A stretch of 64,000 bases of DNA from Streptomyces sp. HB132 (GCF_016909575.1 NZ_JAFBGA010000012.1:1-64000); one strand, 5' to 3'. Positions 18,540-27,743 are shown, numbered from the stretch's first letter. A program made the numbers and translations. Notes: generated from the letters alone by a model not told the origin.

Positions 18540-19387
18540 CCCCACTGGTGGCGGCGGCCGTCCTGGCCGCCGCGATCACGCACGCGAGCTGGAACGCCAT
18601 CGCCCATGCCATACGTGACCAGTTGCTGTCCTTCACCCTGATCTCGGGCGGCGGGGCGCTGATCGGAGCCGTGCTGGCCTCCTCCACACCGGTTCCGGCG
18701 TCCGGTGCCTGGCCGTACCTGCTCGCCTCGGCGGCCCTCCACGTGGTCTACATGCTGTTGCTGATGCGTTCGTTCACCCTGGGCGACTTCGGCCAGATGT
18801 ACCCGATCGCGCGGGGCACCGCTCCACTCGTGGTGACGGTTCTGGCCGCCGTCTTCATCGGTGAGGTCCCGGACGGCTGGGCGACGGCGGGCGTGGCCGT
18901 GGCCTCGGCGGGGCTCGTCGGCCTGGCCCTCTGGGGCATCCGGGGCTCCGGCAGCCGCCCCCACGGGCCGGCTGTCCTGGCGGCCCTGGCGACGGGTCTC
19001 GCGATCGCCGGCTACACCACGGTCGACGGGATCGGGGTACGCGCCTCGGGGACCCCCGTCGGCTACATCGGCTGGCTGATGCTCGTGCAGGGCATGGTCA
19101 TCCCGGCGTACGCCTACTGGCGCAGGCGGGGCGAACTGGTCCCTCAGCTGCGCCCGTTCGTCGCCCGGGGACTGCTGGGCGCGGCTCTGTCCGTCCTGGC
19201 CTACGGTCTCGTCCTGTGGGCGCAGACGAAGGCCCCGCTCGCCCCGATCGCCGCACTCCGGGAGTCCTCGATCATCGTGGGTGCCCTGATAGGGACGCTC
19301 TTCTTCAAGGAGAGGTTCGGCGGCCCCCGGATCGCGGCCGCCGGGCTGATGGTGGTGGGCATCGGGCTGATGCTGCACACGGGTTGA
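18536..19387 (+). CDS. EamA/DMT-type membrane transporter
   Basis: A 283-residue protein with about ten helices in two homologous halves, the EamA (drug/metabolite transporter) plan; the second half begins after the loop GSRPHGPAV. The GTG start overlaps the stop of the tRNA deacylase gene, so the two are coupled. Substrates of such exporters are typically amino acids or small metabolites. The coupling to a mischarged-tRNA deacylase is suggestive of amino-acid-analogue detoxification, but that is inference. Confidence 0.88.
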   Translation: MTPLVAAAVLAAAITHASWNAIAHAIRDQLLSFTLISGGGALIGAVLASSTPVPASGAWPYLLASAALHVVYMLLLMRSFTLGDFGQMYPIARGTAPLVVTVLAAVFIGEVPDGWATAGVAVASAGLVGLALWGIRGSGSRPHGPAVLAALATGLAIAGYTTVDGIGVRASGTPVGYIGWLMLVQGMVIPAYAYWRRRGELVPQLRPFVARGLLGAALSVLAYGLVLWAQTKAPLAPIAALRESSIIVGALIGTLFFKERFGGPRIAAAGLMVVGIGLMLHTG

Positions 19388-19447
19388 CCGGAATCACCCA
19401 TGGTGCCGCCCCCGTTCCGTCTCGGAGTCCGCCGCGTACCCGGCTCG

Positions 19448-20230
19448 TCACCCCGTCATCGCCCTGCGGAAGCCCGTGTTGACGGCGAGGAGGCCCCCGT
19501 CCACCCGCAGCGTGGTGCCGGTGATCCAGGCCGCGTCCCGGGAGGCGAGGAAGGCTACGGCGGACGCGATGTCGTCCGGTTCGCCGATCCGGCCGAGCGG
19601 GTAGAGGGCGCTCGCCCGGTCCAGTTCGGCGTCGCGGCCGGCCCAGGCGTCCGTACGGATCGTGCCGGGGGCGACGAGGTTGACGCGGACGCCGCGTGGC
19701 CCCGCGTGACCGGCGAGTGTGCGGGTCAGGCTGGCCAGTCCCGCCTTCGCCGCGCTGTAGGCGTGGCCGCCGAAGTCCTGTTCGCCGTTGACCGATCCGA
19801 TGGTGACGATCGCTCCCCGGCCGGAGGCCACCAGGTGCGGCAGCGCGGCACGGGAGCAGCGGTAGGGGCCTGTCAGGGTGACGTCCAGGGTGTGGTCCCA
19901 GGACGCGTCCTCCTCGTCCTCGAACAGCGCGGCGTCGTCGTGGTTGGCGTAGGCGTTGTTGACCAGGACGTCGAGCCGTCCGAACGCGGCGGCGGCCCGG
20001 GCCACCGCCGCGTCGACCGCCGCCCGGTCGCCCACGTCGCAGGCCAGGGATTCGGCGGTGCCGCCCGTCCCGCGTATCTCGGCCGCCGTGCGCTCGGCTC
20101 GCCCGGCGTCCAGGTCGGTGACCAGGACGGCCGCGCCCTCGGAGGCCAGCCGGCGGGCGGTGGCCGCCCCGATGCCCTGCCCCGCGCCCGTGAGGAGCGC
20201 CGCGTACCCGTGGAAGCGTGGAGGAGTCAT
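19448..20230 (-). CDS. Short-chain dehydrogenase/reductase (SDR)
   Basis: A 260-residue classical SDR. Visible are the cofactor loop TGAGQGIG, the acidic DLD after beta-2 (suggesting NAD preference), NNAYANH in place of NNAG, catalytic Ser in IGSVNGE and the Y-S-A-A-K motif. The C-terminus has DDIASAVAFLASRDAAWITGTTLRVDGG. The ATG overlaps the stop of the upstream serine hydrolase gene (ATGA), so both act from one transcript. Substrate unknown. Confidence 0.92.
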   Translation of the reverse strand: MTPPRFHGYAALLTGAGQGIGAATARRLASEGAAVLVTDLDAGRAERTAAEIRGTGGTAESLACDVGDRAAVDAAVARAAAAFGRLDVLVNNAYANHDDAALFEDEEDASWDHTLDVTLTGPYRCSRAALPHLVASGRGAIVTIGSVNGEQDFGGHAYSAAKAGLASLTRTLAGHAGPRGVRVNLVAPGTIRTDAWAGRDAELDRASALYPLGRIGEPDDIASAVAFLASRDAAWITGTTLRVDGGLLAVNTGFRRAMTG

Positions 20231-21411
20231 AGCGCCGACCGTACTGCCCTGACCAGGGCCTGGGCACGGGGGTCGGCGGTGACTCCCTTCTGCAGACCGT
20301 TCGTCACATAGCCGAGCGCGATGCCCGATCCGGGGTCGGCGAAGCCCAGCGAACCCCCGCGGCCGGGGTGTCCGAACGACCCGGGGCCGAGCAGCGGCGC
20401 GGCGGGGCCGTGCAGCATGTAGCCGAGTCCGAAACGGGTGTTGACGACCAGCACGCGGTCCGGTCCCGCGGACTCCTCGGTGCGGGCCAGGGTGAGGGTG
20501 GCGGGGGCGAACAGCCGCTGCCCGTCGACCTCGCCGATCATCGCGGCGTAACAGCGGGCGAGACCGCGCGCGGTGGCGACGCCGTTGGACGCGGGGAGTT
20601 CCGCCGCGCGGTAGGCCGGGGCGTTCTCGTCGGGGAAGGGGTCGATCGCCCCGAAGGCACGGCGGGTGAGCGAGGCCGGGTCAGCGTAGGCCTCGACGAC
20701 GGAGCGCTTGGGCCGCACGCGAAGAGCACCGCCGCCTTCGGCCGCCGGGGGCTCCACCGGGCCGATCCGCCCGATCCGGTGCGCCTCGTCGGCCGGGAGC
20801 CCGAACCAGAAGTCCAGGCCGAGCGGGCGTGCGATCTCCTCCGCGATCCAGCGGCCGATGGTCCGTCCGGTGACCCTGCGCACCAGTTCCGCGACGAGCC
20901 AGCTGTACGTCTGGGCGTGGTACCCGTGGTCGGTGCCCGGCTCCCACTGGGGCCGCTGCTCGGCGACGGCCCGCGGCCCCGAGACCTGGTCCGCGGCCTC
21001 CTCGGGCGTCAGCGTCGCGTCGAGGGCGGCGAGCCCGGCACGGTGGGCGAGGACGTGACGTACGAGGACACGGTCCTTGCCGTTCGCCTTGAACTCCGGC
21101 CAGTACGTGCCGACGGGGGCGTCGAGGTCCACCTGCCCGCGCTGGTGCAGCAGCAGCGGTACGGCGGCGGCGACGCCCTTTCCGGCCGAGCGGACGATCT
21201 GCACGGTGTCCACGGCCCAGGGTTCCACGCCGTCGACATCCCTCGTCCCGGCCCACAGATCCACCACCTTGCGGCCGTGCCGGTAGAGGGCGACGGCCGC
21301 TCCCCGCTCCCCGCGCTGTTCGAAGTTACGGACGAAAGCGTCCCGTACCGCCTCGAATCCCGGCGCCACCGTGCCTCGTACATCCACGCCTGCTCCCGCG
21401 CTCCCGCTCAT
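20227..21411 (-). CDS. Beta-lactamase-fold serine hydrolase (EstB/class C type)
   Basis: A protein of about 394 residues in the penicillin-binding-protein-like hydrolase family. The Ser-x-x-Lys motif appears as RSAGKG and the Tyr motif as GYHAQTYSW (Y-H-A instead of Y-x-N), the pattern of EstB-type esterases rather than of true beta-lactamases. Late HPGRGGSLGFADP is the H-x-G-x-G region. No signal peptide, so cytoplasmic. Starts at 21411 or 21426 are both possible, neither with ideal spacing. Translationally coupled to the SDR downstream, suggesting a small catabolic unit (ester cleavage and alcohol oxidation). Confidence 0.85.
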   Translation of the reverse strand: MSGSAGAGVDVRGTVAPGFEAVRDAFVRNFEQRGERGAAVALYRHGRKVVDLWAGTRDVDGVEPWAVDTVQIVRSAGKGVAAAVPLLLHQRGQVDLDAPVGTYWPEFKANGKDRVLVRHVLAHRAGLAALDATLTPEEAADQVSGPRAVAEQRPQWEPGTDHGYHAQTYSWLVAELVRRVTGRTIGRWIAEEIARPLGLDFWFGLPADEAHRIGRIGPVEPPAAEGGGALRVRPKRSVVEAYADPASLTRRAFGAIDPFPDENAPAYRAAELPASNGVATARGLARCYAAMIGEVDGQRLFAPATLTLARTEESAGPDRVLVVNTRFGLGYMLHGPAAPLLGPGSFGHPGRGGSLGFADPGSGIALGYVTNGLQKGVTADPRAQALVRAVRSAL

Positions 21412-21464
21412 CCCCCCATGGTGCATCGCGCCGCAGGTGGAACGGGGGGCGGGTCACCATCTGT

Positions 21465-22235
21465 TCATGAACGCGGAACGGACACGGAACGCGGGTCGAA
21501 GCCGAAGGGCAGCTCCAGCCGGTGGCCGCGCATGAGCGCGTCGTCGCACAGCAGGTCCTGCGTACGGTCGTCGGCGACGATCACCCCGTCGCTGAGGATG
21601 ACGGCGCGCGGGCAGAGTTCGAGGGCGTACGGCAGGTCGTGGGTGACCATCAGCACGGTGACGTCCAAGGACCTCAGGATGTCGGCGAGTTCGCGCCGGG
21701 AGGCCGGGTCCAGGTTGGAGGAGGGCTCGTCCAGGACGAGGATCTCCGGCTCCATGGCCAGCACGGTGGCCACGGCGACACGGCGGCGCTGGCCGAAGGA
21801 GAGGTGGTGCGGGGGCCGCGCCGCGTACTCCTCCATACCGACCCGTCCGAGGGCGGTCATGACACGCTCCTCCAGCTCCGGGCCGCGCAGTCCGGCCGTG
21901 GCGGGCCCGAAGGCGACGTCCTCTCGGACGGTCGGCATGAAGAGCTGGTCGTCGGGGTCCTGGAAGACGATGCCGACGCGCCGTCTGATCTCCGCGAGGT
22001 TCCTCTTCTCCACGGGCAGTCCGGCGATCCGGACGGTGCCGGCGCCCGCGTCGAGAATGCCGTTGAGGTGCAGGACGAGGGTGGTCTTGCCCGCGCCGTT
22101 GGGACCGAGGAGCGCCACGCGTTCACCGCGGGCCACGGTCAGGTCGACACCGAAGAGCGCCTGGTGGCCGTCGGGGTAGGCGTAGGCGAGGCCGCTGACC
22201 TCGAGGGACGGCGCGGGGGCGGGGGGCAGGCTCAT
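21465..22235 (-). CDS. cbiO: ECF-type cobalt/nickel transporter ATPase
   Basis: A 256-residue ABC ATPase with Walker A GPNGAGKTT, Q-loop FQDPDDQLF (typical of ECF A-components), signature LSFGQRRRVAVA, Walker B ILVLDEPSSNLD and switch His in MVTHD. It energises the CbiMN-CbiQ complex encoded upstream. The ATG overlaps the cbiQ stop (ATGA); an ATG 9 nt earlier is possible. SFGQ replaces the usual SGGQ in the signature. Confidence 0.93.
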   Translation of the reverse strand: MSLPPAPAPSLEVSGLAYAYPDGHQALFGVDLTVARGERVALLGPNGAGKTTLVLHLNGILDAGAGTVRIAGLPVEKRNLAEIRRRVGIVFQDPDDQLFMPTVREDVAFGPATAGLRGPELEERVMTALGRVGMEEYAARPPHHLSFGQRRRVAVATVLAMEPEILVLDEPSSNLDPASRRELADILRSLDVTVLMVTHDLPYALELCPRAVILSDGVIVADDRTQDLLCDDALMRGHRLELPFGFDPRSVSVPRS

Positions 22236-22993
22236 ACGGTCCATCCCAGCAGACATACGGCGAGGGCGAGCACGGGGAGTGCCGCGGCGTGCGCCCACTG
22301 GGTCCGGGAGGCGGTCACCTCGTCGATGACCGGCATGGTTCCGGTGTAGCCGCGGCTGACCATCGCGAGGTGGACGCGTTCCCCGCGCTCGTAGGACCGG
22401 ATGAAGAGGGCGCCCGCCGTCTTGGCGAGGACGCCCCAGTGCCGTACGCCACCGGCCTCGAAGCCACGTGAGCGGCGGGCGACCGACATGCGGCGCAGCT
22501 CGTCGGTGATGACGTCGCCGTACCGGATCATGAACGACGCGATCTGGACGAGCAGGGACGGCAGCCGCAGCCGCTGGAGGCCGAGCAGCAGGGAGCGCAG
22601 CTCGGTGGTCGAGGCCAGGATCACCGACGCGGCGACACCCAGGGTGCCCTTCGCGAGTACGTTCCAGGCGCCCCAGAGGCCGGGAACGCTGACGGACACC
22701 CCGAGCAGCTCGGTCTGCTCGCCGGGCACGACGAACGGCATGAGCAGCGCGAACGCGACGAACGGCACCTCGATGACGAGCCGCTTCAGCAGGAAGCCGG
22801 CGGGGATCCGGGACACCGCGGCGACCCCGGCGAGCAGCACCCCGTACAGCCCGAAGGCCCAGACGGCCTCGCGCGGGGTGGAGACGACGACCACGACGAA
22901 GCCGAGTACGGCGGCGATCTTGCAGTGCGGGGGGAGTTCGTGGACGGGCGAGTGCCCGTGCCGGTAGAGCGTGTGTGCGTGGCCGGCGCCCAT
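22232..22993 (-). CDS. cbiQ: ECF-type cobalt/nickel transporter transmembrane (T) component
   Basis: A 253-residue membrane protein with five to six helices. It carries the coupling motifs of T-components that engage the ATPase, MARRSRGFEAGG (ARG-type) followed by RSYERGERVHLAMVSRGY. It starts one base after the cbiMN stop and overlaps cbiO. CbiQ transmits ATPase motion to the substrate-binding CbiM. Confidence 0.92.
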   Translation of the reverse strand: MGAGHAHTLYRHGHSPVHELPPHCKIAAVLGFVVVVVSTPREAVWAFGLYGVLLAGVAAVSRIPAGFLLKRLVIEVPFVAFALLMPFVVPGEQTELLGVSVSVPGLWGAWNVLAKGTLGVAASVILASTTELRSLLLGLQRLRLPSLLVQIASFMIRYGDVITDELRRMSVARRSRGFEAGGVRHWGVLAKTAGALFIRSYERGERVHLAMVSRGYTGTMPVIDEVTASRTQWAHAAALPVLALAVCLLGWTV

Positions 22994-22994
22994 G

Positions 22995-24050
22995 TCAGAC
23001 GGACTCGGTGGTGCGGGTGGTGGGTTCCTCGGGCGTACGGCGCCTGCGCACGGCCCAGAACACCCCGCTGCCGACGGCTACGGTGGCGCCCACTCCGATC
23101 ACTCCGGCGAGGCCGCCGGAGATACGGGCGTTCTCGACGTCCTTGACGCCGTAGTCGGCGAGCGGTGAGTCGGCGGCGCCGTGTTCCTGGACCTTCTCGT
23201 CGATGCCCTTGTCGGCGGCGACCTTCTCCAGGCCGTCGGGGTTCGCGGAGGCGTAGAAGGAGACGAAGCCCGCGAGGACGAGCGCGGCGGCCAGGCCGGC
23301 GGCCCAGACCTTGCGTGTGGAGCGGGCCGGGGCGGGCGCGGGCGAGGGGGCGGCGGCCGGGGCGTCGACGAGTGCGCCGTCGACGCGGAGCTTGAGCGGG
23401 GTGGCGAGCCCGCGGGCGCCGTGCACCAGGTCGGGACGCACGGCGATCACGGCGCCGACGGTCAGCGCGGTGATGGCCGCCTCGCCGATGCCGATCAGGA
23501 CGTGGACGCCGACCATCGCGGTGAGGACCTTGCCGAGGGGTACGTCGGTGGTGCCCCCGATCGCGTAGACCGCGGTGAACGCGACGGCGGCGGCCGGGAC
23601 GGAGACCAGCGCGGCGACGAAGGCCGCGACGGTCGTGGAGCGGCGGGTGCGGGGCAGCACACGGGTCAGCCCCCGGAAGAGGGCGTAGGCGACGACGGTG
23701 GTGACGACCCCCATCACCGTGATGTTCACGCCGAGCGCGGTGAGGCCGCCGTCGGCGAAGAGGATGCTCTGCATCAGCAGGACGACAGCTATGCAGAGCA
23801 TGCCCGTGTAGGGCCCGACCAGGATCGCGGCCAGCGCCCCGCCCAGGAGGTGGCCGCTGGTGCCGGCCGCGACCGGGAAGTTGAGCATCTGCACGGCGAA
23901 GACGAACGCGGCGACGAGCCCGGCCAGCGGAGCCGTGCGGTCGTCCAGTTCACGCCGGGCCCCCCGCAGACCGACGGCGACCGCGCCCGCGGCGACGACA
24001 CCCGCCACGGCGGAGACAGGTGCGTTGATGAAACCGTCGGGTACATGCAT
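22995..24050 (-). CDS. cbiM: Fused CbiM-CbiN/PDGLE substrate-binding component (cobalt or nickel)
   Basis: A 351-residue protein. The start MHVPDGFINAP leaves His2 at the second position, the metal-ligand N-terminus of CbiM/NikM; six hydrophobic helices follow. After a Pro/Ala linker (about residues 220-240) comes a second part with a helix, the motif SANPDGLEKVA and a terminal helix, which is the PDGLE domain found in NikN/CbiN-like subunits. The fusion plus the Nur-box-like site upstream favours nickel over cobalt, whereas the usual annotation would be cobalt. First gene of the three-gene operon. No cobalamin riboswitch was found upstream. Confidence 0.9.
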   Translation of the reverse strand: MHVPDGFINAPVSAVAGVVAAGAVAVGLRGARRELDDRTAPLAGLVAAFVFAVQMLNFPVAAGTSGHLLGGALAAILVGPYTGMLCIAVVLLMQSILFADGGLTALGVNITVMGVVTTVVAYALFRGLTRVLPRTRRSTTVAAFVAALVSVPAAAVAFTAVYAIGGTTDVPLGKVLTAMVGVHVLIGIGEAAITALTVGAVIAVRPDLVHGARGLATPLKLRVDGALVDAPAAAPSPAPAPARSTRKVWAAGLAAALVLAGFVSFYASANPDGLEKVAADKGIDEKVQEHGAADSPLADYGVKDVENARISGGLAGVIGVGATVAVGSGVFWAVRRRRTPEEPTTRTTESV

Positions 24051-24115
24051 GGAGTGGCTCCGCTTTCGGGCGTTACGGCTGGCGGGGTCGGGAAACGCTC
24101 CATGATAGGGCCCTG

Positions 24116-24132
24116 TTGCAAATAGTTCGCAA
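24116..24132 (-). promoter_or_regulatory. Nur-box-like operator
   Basis: TTGCAA-atagt-TCGCAA matches the Nur box tTGCaa-N5-ttGCAA at all but one position. It lies 66 bp before cbiM and 97 bp before the divergent ssgE-like gene. On the minus strand it overlaps a possible -35 element (TTGCGA) with TATCAT 19 nt later as -10. Nur, a Fur-family nickel sensor of Streptomyces, represses nickel uptake genes. Confidence 0.7.
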
Positions 24133-24228
24133 GAGCGCAGGTTCGACAACTGACCTCGGCCTCGATATGCCCAAATGGGAATATATGGGACATTAGGGGA
24201 ACAGGTTTCCGTACCGGAGGAGCCGGCC

Positions 24229-24603
24229 ATGTCCCTCGTGATCCAAGAACACGCCCGAGCCCGGCTCATCACCGACGGCCCCGACCCCCGGGTGGTCCCC
24301 GTCGAACTGCGCTGCGACCCGCAGGAGCCCGAAACCGTCCACGTCCGGCTTCCCGGAGGCGCCGACTGGGCCGTCGGCCAGGACCTCCTGGAACGCGGCC
24401 TGCGCTCCCCCGCCACCCGTGGCGACATAGGGGTGTGGCCCTGCGGCCGCGCCCAGCTGGTCCTGGAACTGCACTCCCCGGACGGCGTCGCGGTCTTCCA
24501 GTTCGACAGGGCGCCCTTCATCCGCTTCCTGTCGCGGGTCCGCGCGAGTACGGCGAAGCAGAAGCGTCCGGCGGCCGCCCCCGCCACCGCGACCCGCGCC
24601 TGA
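24229..24603 (+). CDS. ssgE: SsgA-like sporulation/cell-division protein (probable SsgE)
   Basis: A 124-residue SsgA-like protein (SALP), a family confined to morphologically complex actinomycetes. Typical segments are VPVELRCDPQEPETVHVRL, DWAVGQDLLERGL and GDIGVWPC...LVLELHSPDGVAVFQ. SALPs steer septum placement, wall remodelling and spore separation. The name SsgE rests on gene order (near rsmI, pmt and the PBP), where S. coelicolor has SsgE, reported to act in spore-chain dissociation; the sequence alone shows only SALP membership. The ATG lies behind GGAGG. A strong terminator follows. Confidence 0.85.
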   Translation: MSLVIQEHARARLITDGPDPRVVPVELRCDPQEPETVHVRLPGGADWAVGQDLLERGLRSPATRGDIGVWPCGRAQLVLELHSPDGVAVFQFDRAPFIRFLSRVRASTAKQKRPAAAPATATRA

Positions 24604-24610
24604 ACAGGGC

Positions 24611-24643
24611 GGAAGCCCCCGTGCCGCGTGCACGGGGGCTTCC
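24611..24643. terminator. Hairpin terminator after the ssgE-like gene
   Basis: A perfect 14-bp stem (ggaagcccccgtgc) with a 5-nt loop, 7 bp after the stop codon. No T-run, as is common in Streptomyces. Confidence 0.85.
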
Positions 24644-24682
24644 ACTCGCCCCGGCCCCCCGTCCCCACAGGTGACCGGCGCT

Positions 24683-24724
24683 CCGGGGCCGCGCTGCGCT
24701 CATCCGCTCAGAAGGCGGCCCCGG
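24683..24724. terminator. Hairpin after the MMPL transporter gene
   Basis: A 10-bp perfect inverted repeat (ccggggccgc) with a 22-nt loop, 36 bp beyond the MMPL stop on the minus strand. With the previous hairpin it separates two convergent genes. Confidence 0.5.
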
Positions 24725-24760
24725 GGCTCGTGCGGCTGACGCCGCGGCGCCGACCGCGGG

Positions 24761-26974
24761 TCAGACGCGGGCCAGCTCCCGCCCCCCGCCACCGTCGGCA
24801 GGGCCGTCGGAGAGCTCCTTGCGCAGGCCCTCCCCCTCGACGTCCACGTTGGGCAGCACACCGTCCAGCCGGCGCGGCAGCCACCAGGCGCGCCTGCCCA
24901 GCAGGGCGAGCACCGCCGGGACGATGGCCATCCGTACGACGAAGGCGTCGAAGAAGACGGCGATGGCCAGCGAGAAGCCGATCATCTTGACCATCGACTC
25001 GCTGGAGCCGATGAAGCCGGCGAAGACGGCCATCATGATCACCGCGGCGGCCGTGACCACCCTGGCACCGTGCCGGAATCCGGTGACGATCGCCTGACCG
25101 GGCGTCTCCCCGTGGACGTACGCCTCACGCATCCGGGTGACCAGGAAGACCTCGTAGTCCATCGCGAGACCGAAGACCACACCGATCATGAAGATCGGCA
25201 TCATGCTCATGATCGGGCCGGTCTGCTCGACCCCGAAGAGCGAGGCGAGCCAGCCCCACTGGAAGACCGCGACGACCGCGCCCAGGGCCGCGACGACCGA
25301 GAGCAGGAAGCCGAGGGCCGCCTTGAGCGGCACCAGCAGCGAGCGGAAGACCACCATCAGGAGCAGGAAGGCCAGTCCGACGACGAGTGCCAGGTAGGGC
25401 AGCAGCGCGTTGTTCATCTTCTCGGAGAAGTCGATGTTCATCGCCGTGGCGCCGGTGACCAGAACCTCGGCACCGGTGTCGCCCTTGACGTCCGCGCCCG
25501 CCTCGCGGATCGAGTGGACGACGTCCTCCGTCTCGACGGAGCTCGGCCGGTCCTCGGGGATGACCGTGATGGTCGCGGCGTCGCCGGCCTTGTTGAAGGC
25601 GGCCGGGGTGACGGCGGCGACGTGGCCGATGCCCTCGACCTCCTGGGAGACCCGGTCGACGGCGGCCCTGCCGTCCTCACTGCCCTTCGTGTCCACGACC
25701 ACCAGCAGTGGACCGTTGAATCCGGGGCCGAAGCCGTCGGACAACAGGTCGTACGCCTGGCGCTGCGTGGTGCTCCTCGGCTGGGAGCCGTCGTCCGGCA
25801 GACCCATCTCCAGCGAGGCCGCGGGTACGGCGATGGCACCGAGGCCGATGACCCCGGCCAGCAGCACCCACACCGGCTTGCGCAGCACGAACCGCGCCCA
25901 GCGGGTGCCCATGTTCGGCTTCGCGTCGGGCGCGTTCTCCGCCTCGGCGGCCTTGCGCGCCTTGCGCCCCATGACCCGCTTGCCCGCGAAGCCCAGCATC
26001 GCCGGGACGAGGGTCAGGGCGATGAGGACGGCGATCACGACGGTACCGGCGGCGGCGAAGCCCATCTTGGACAGCATCGGGATGTTGACGACGGCGAGGC
26101 CCACCAGGGCGATGACGACCGTCAGACCGGCGAAGACGACGGCGGATCCCGCCGTGCCGACGGCCCGGCCTGCGGCTTCCTCGCGCTCCCGGCCCTCGGC
26201 CAGCTCGGCACGGTAGCGGGAGACGATGAAGAGCGCGTAGTCGATGCCGACCGCGAGACCGATCATCATCGCGAGCGTGGAGGTCGTGGAGCCCAGGTCG
26301 AGCACGTTCGCCAGGGCGGTGATCGTGGACACCCCGATGCCGACCCCGATGAGGGCGGTCAGCAGAGGCAGCCCGGCGGCGATCAGCGACCCGAAGGTGA
26401 TCACCAGGACCACCGCGGCCACGGCGACCCCGATGATCTCGGTGGCACCGGTCTCCGGCATCACCTGGAGCGCGTCACCGCCGATCTCCACGGTCATTCC
26501 GCTGCCCTGCGCGGCTTCACCCGCGTCCTCCAGCGCCTCCCGCGTCCCGTCGGTCAGCTCCATCGAGCTGACCTTGTAGGAGACGGAGATGTACGCGGTG
26601 GAGCCGTCCTGGCTGACCGCCTTCGCCGCGAAGGGGTCGGCGACCGAGGCGATCTGGTCCGAGCCGGACTTCAGATCTCCGACGATCTCGCGGATCTCGG
26701 CCTTGTTGGCCGCCGAGGTCACCTTCTCCTCCCCCGGCGCCTTGAAGACGACCCGGGCGGTCGCGCCGTCGGCGCTGCCTCCGGGGAAGCGCTCGTCGAG
26801 CAGGTCGAAGGCCCGCTGGGCCTCCGTACCGGGGATGGAGAAGGAACTGGAGGTGGCGGTGGACGCGGAGGCCGCGCCGAATCCGGCGAGCGCCAGCAGC
26901 GCGACCCAGATCAGGGCGACGTAACGGCGACGCCGGAAGGCGATCCGTCCTAGTTTGTAAAGGAATGTAGCCAC
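24761..26974 (-). CDS. MMPL/RND family membrane transporter
   Basis: A 737-residue protein with two repeats, each one helix plus a large extracellular loop plus a five-helix bundle. The first helix begins RRRRYVALIWVALLALAGFG; the helix bundles hold GIDYALFIVSRYR and its second-half counterpart AMDYEVFLVTRMRE, the conserved Asp-Tyr pairs that carry proton coupling in MMPL proteins. Such proteins export lipids or drugs. The GTG start follows GGGAG at about 10 nt. The TetR gene ends 134 bp upstream on the same strand and is likely its regulator. Confidence 0.93.
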   Translation of the reverse strand: MATFLYKLGRIAFRRRRYVALIWVALLALAGFGAASASTATSSSFSIPGTEAQRAFDLLDERFPGGSADGATARVVFKAPGEEKVTSAANKAEIREIVGDLKSGSDQIASVADPFAAKAVSQDGSTAYISVSYKVSSMELTDGTREALEDAGEAAQGSGMTVEIGGDALQVMPETGATEIIGVAVAAVVLVITFGSLIAAGLPLLTALIGVGIGVSTITALANVLDLGSTTSTLAMMIGLAVGIDYALFIVSRYRAELAEGREREEAAGRAVGTAGSAVVFAGLTVVIALVGLAVVNIPMLSKMGFAAAGTVVIAVLIALTLVPAMLGFAGKRVMGRKARKAAEAENAPDAKPNMGTRWARFVLRKPVWVLLAGVIGLGAIAVPAASLEMGLPDDGSQPRSTTQRQAYDLLSDGFGPGFNGPLLVVVDTKGSEDGRAAVDRVSQEVEGIGHVAAVTPAAFNKAGDAATITVIPEDRPSSVETEDVVHSIREAGADVKGDTGAEVLVTGATAMNIDFSEKMNNALLPYLALVVGLAFLLLMVVFRSLLVPLKAALGFLLSVVAALGAVVAVFQWGWLASLFGVEQTGPIMSMMPIFMIGVVFGLAMDYEVFLVTRMREAYVHGETPGQAIVTGFRHGARVVTAAAVIMMAVFAGFIGSSESMVKMIGFSLAIAVFFDAFVVRMAIVPAVLALLGRRAWWLPRRLDGVLPNVDVEGEGLRKELSDGPADGGGGRELARV

Positions 26975-27108
26975 GAAGGGGGTACTCCCGGTCAGGTCGT
27001 TGCGCGGAAGAGGGCGTGAGGAACCAGCCCGACGACGAGAGCGGCGTGTCAGGTGGAGCGTCGGGGAATCAGGTCGTACGGAGGGTCGTGCGAAGGAAAG
27101 CGGGGACG

Positions 27109-27681
27109 TCAGACACCGAGGGCGGGGAACACCACGGCTTCTGCGTAGTCGATGAGGAACGCCTGGTCGACGGTCCGGTCCTCCACCAGCTCACGAGCGG
27201 CGAAGGCACCGATCATCATGTGCGGAAGAAAGGACAGCGCCGGATTGTCCGGACGCACTTCACCCCGGTCCACGGCCCGCTGGAGCAGCAGCCCGAGACC
27301 GGTGAGTTCCGGCTCGATCAGCAGCTCGCGCAGCGCCTGGAAGAGGTCGGGATTGCCGTGGACCGCCTGGCCGAGCCCCCGCATCAGGGCGGAGTTCTTC
27401 TCCATCTGGCAGTCGTCGGTCCGCTGGAGCACGGCGTGGAAATCACCGCGCAGCGAACCGGTGTCGATCTCGGCGAGCTGAACCGGCTTGTTGTGCCGCA
27501 GCGCCTTGACGACGAGCTCGGCCTTGCTCCCCCACTGGCGGTAGAGGGTGGCCTTGCTGGAACGGGTACGGGCGGCGACGGCGTCCATGGTCAGGGCTTC
27601 ATAGCCGACCTCGCCGAGCAGATCGAGCACGGCGGCGTACAGCTCACTCTCGCGCTCGGGCGTGAGCCGGCTGCGTGCCAT
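27109..27681 (-). CDS. TetR family transcriptional repressor
   Basis: A 190-residue protein. The N-terminal helix-turn-helix is visible in LTMDAVAARTRSSKATLYRQWGSKAELVVKAL (about residues 28-60); the remainder is an all-helical ligand domain. The start MARSRLT lies behind GAGGAGG. It should repress the downstream MMPL gene and itself through the two palindromes in front of it, releasing on ligand. The tricorn gene is divergent from the same region and may share this control. Confidence 0.92.
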   Translation of the reverse strand: MARSRLTPERESELYAAVLDLLGEVGYEALTMDAVAARTRSSKATLYRQWGSKAELVVKALRHNKPVQLAEIDTGSLRGDFHAVLQRTDDCQMEKNSALMRGLGQAVHGNPDLFQALRELLIEPELTGLGLLLQRAVDRGEVRPDNPALSFLPHMMIGAFAARELVEDRTVDQAFLIDYAEAVVFPALGV

Positions 27682-27743
27682 GTGTCGACCTCCTCTTGAT
27701 CGCGCCTGCTGGATGGTACGCCAGTCCAAGATCGACCAGCGGA

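Noticed and set aside
24051..24228. Cobalamin riboswitch before cbiM
   Set aside because: No B12-box or matching stem pattern was seen; a Nur box accounts for the regulation better.
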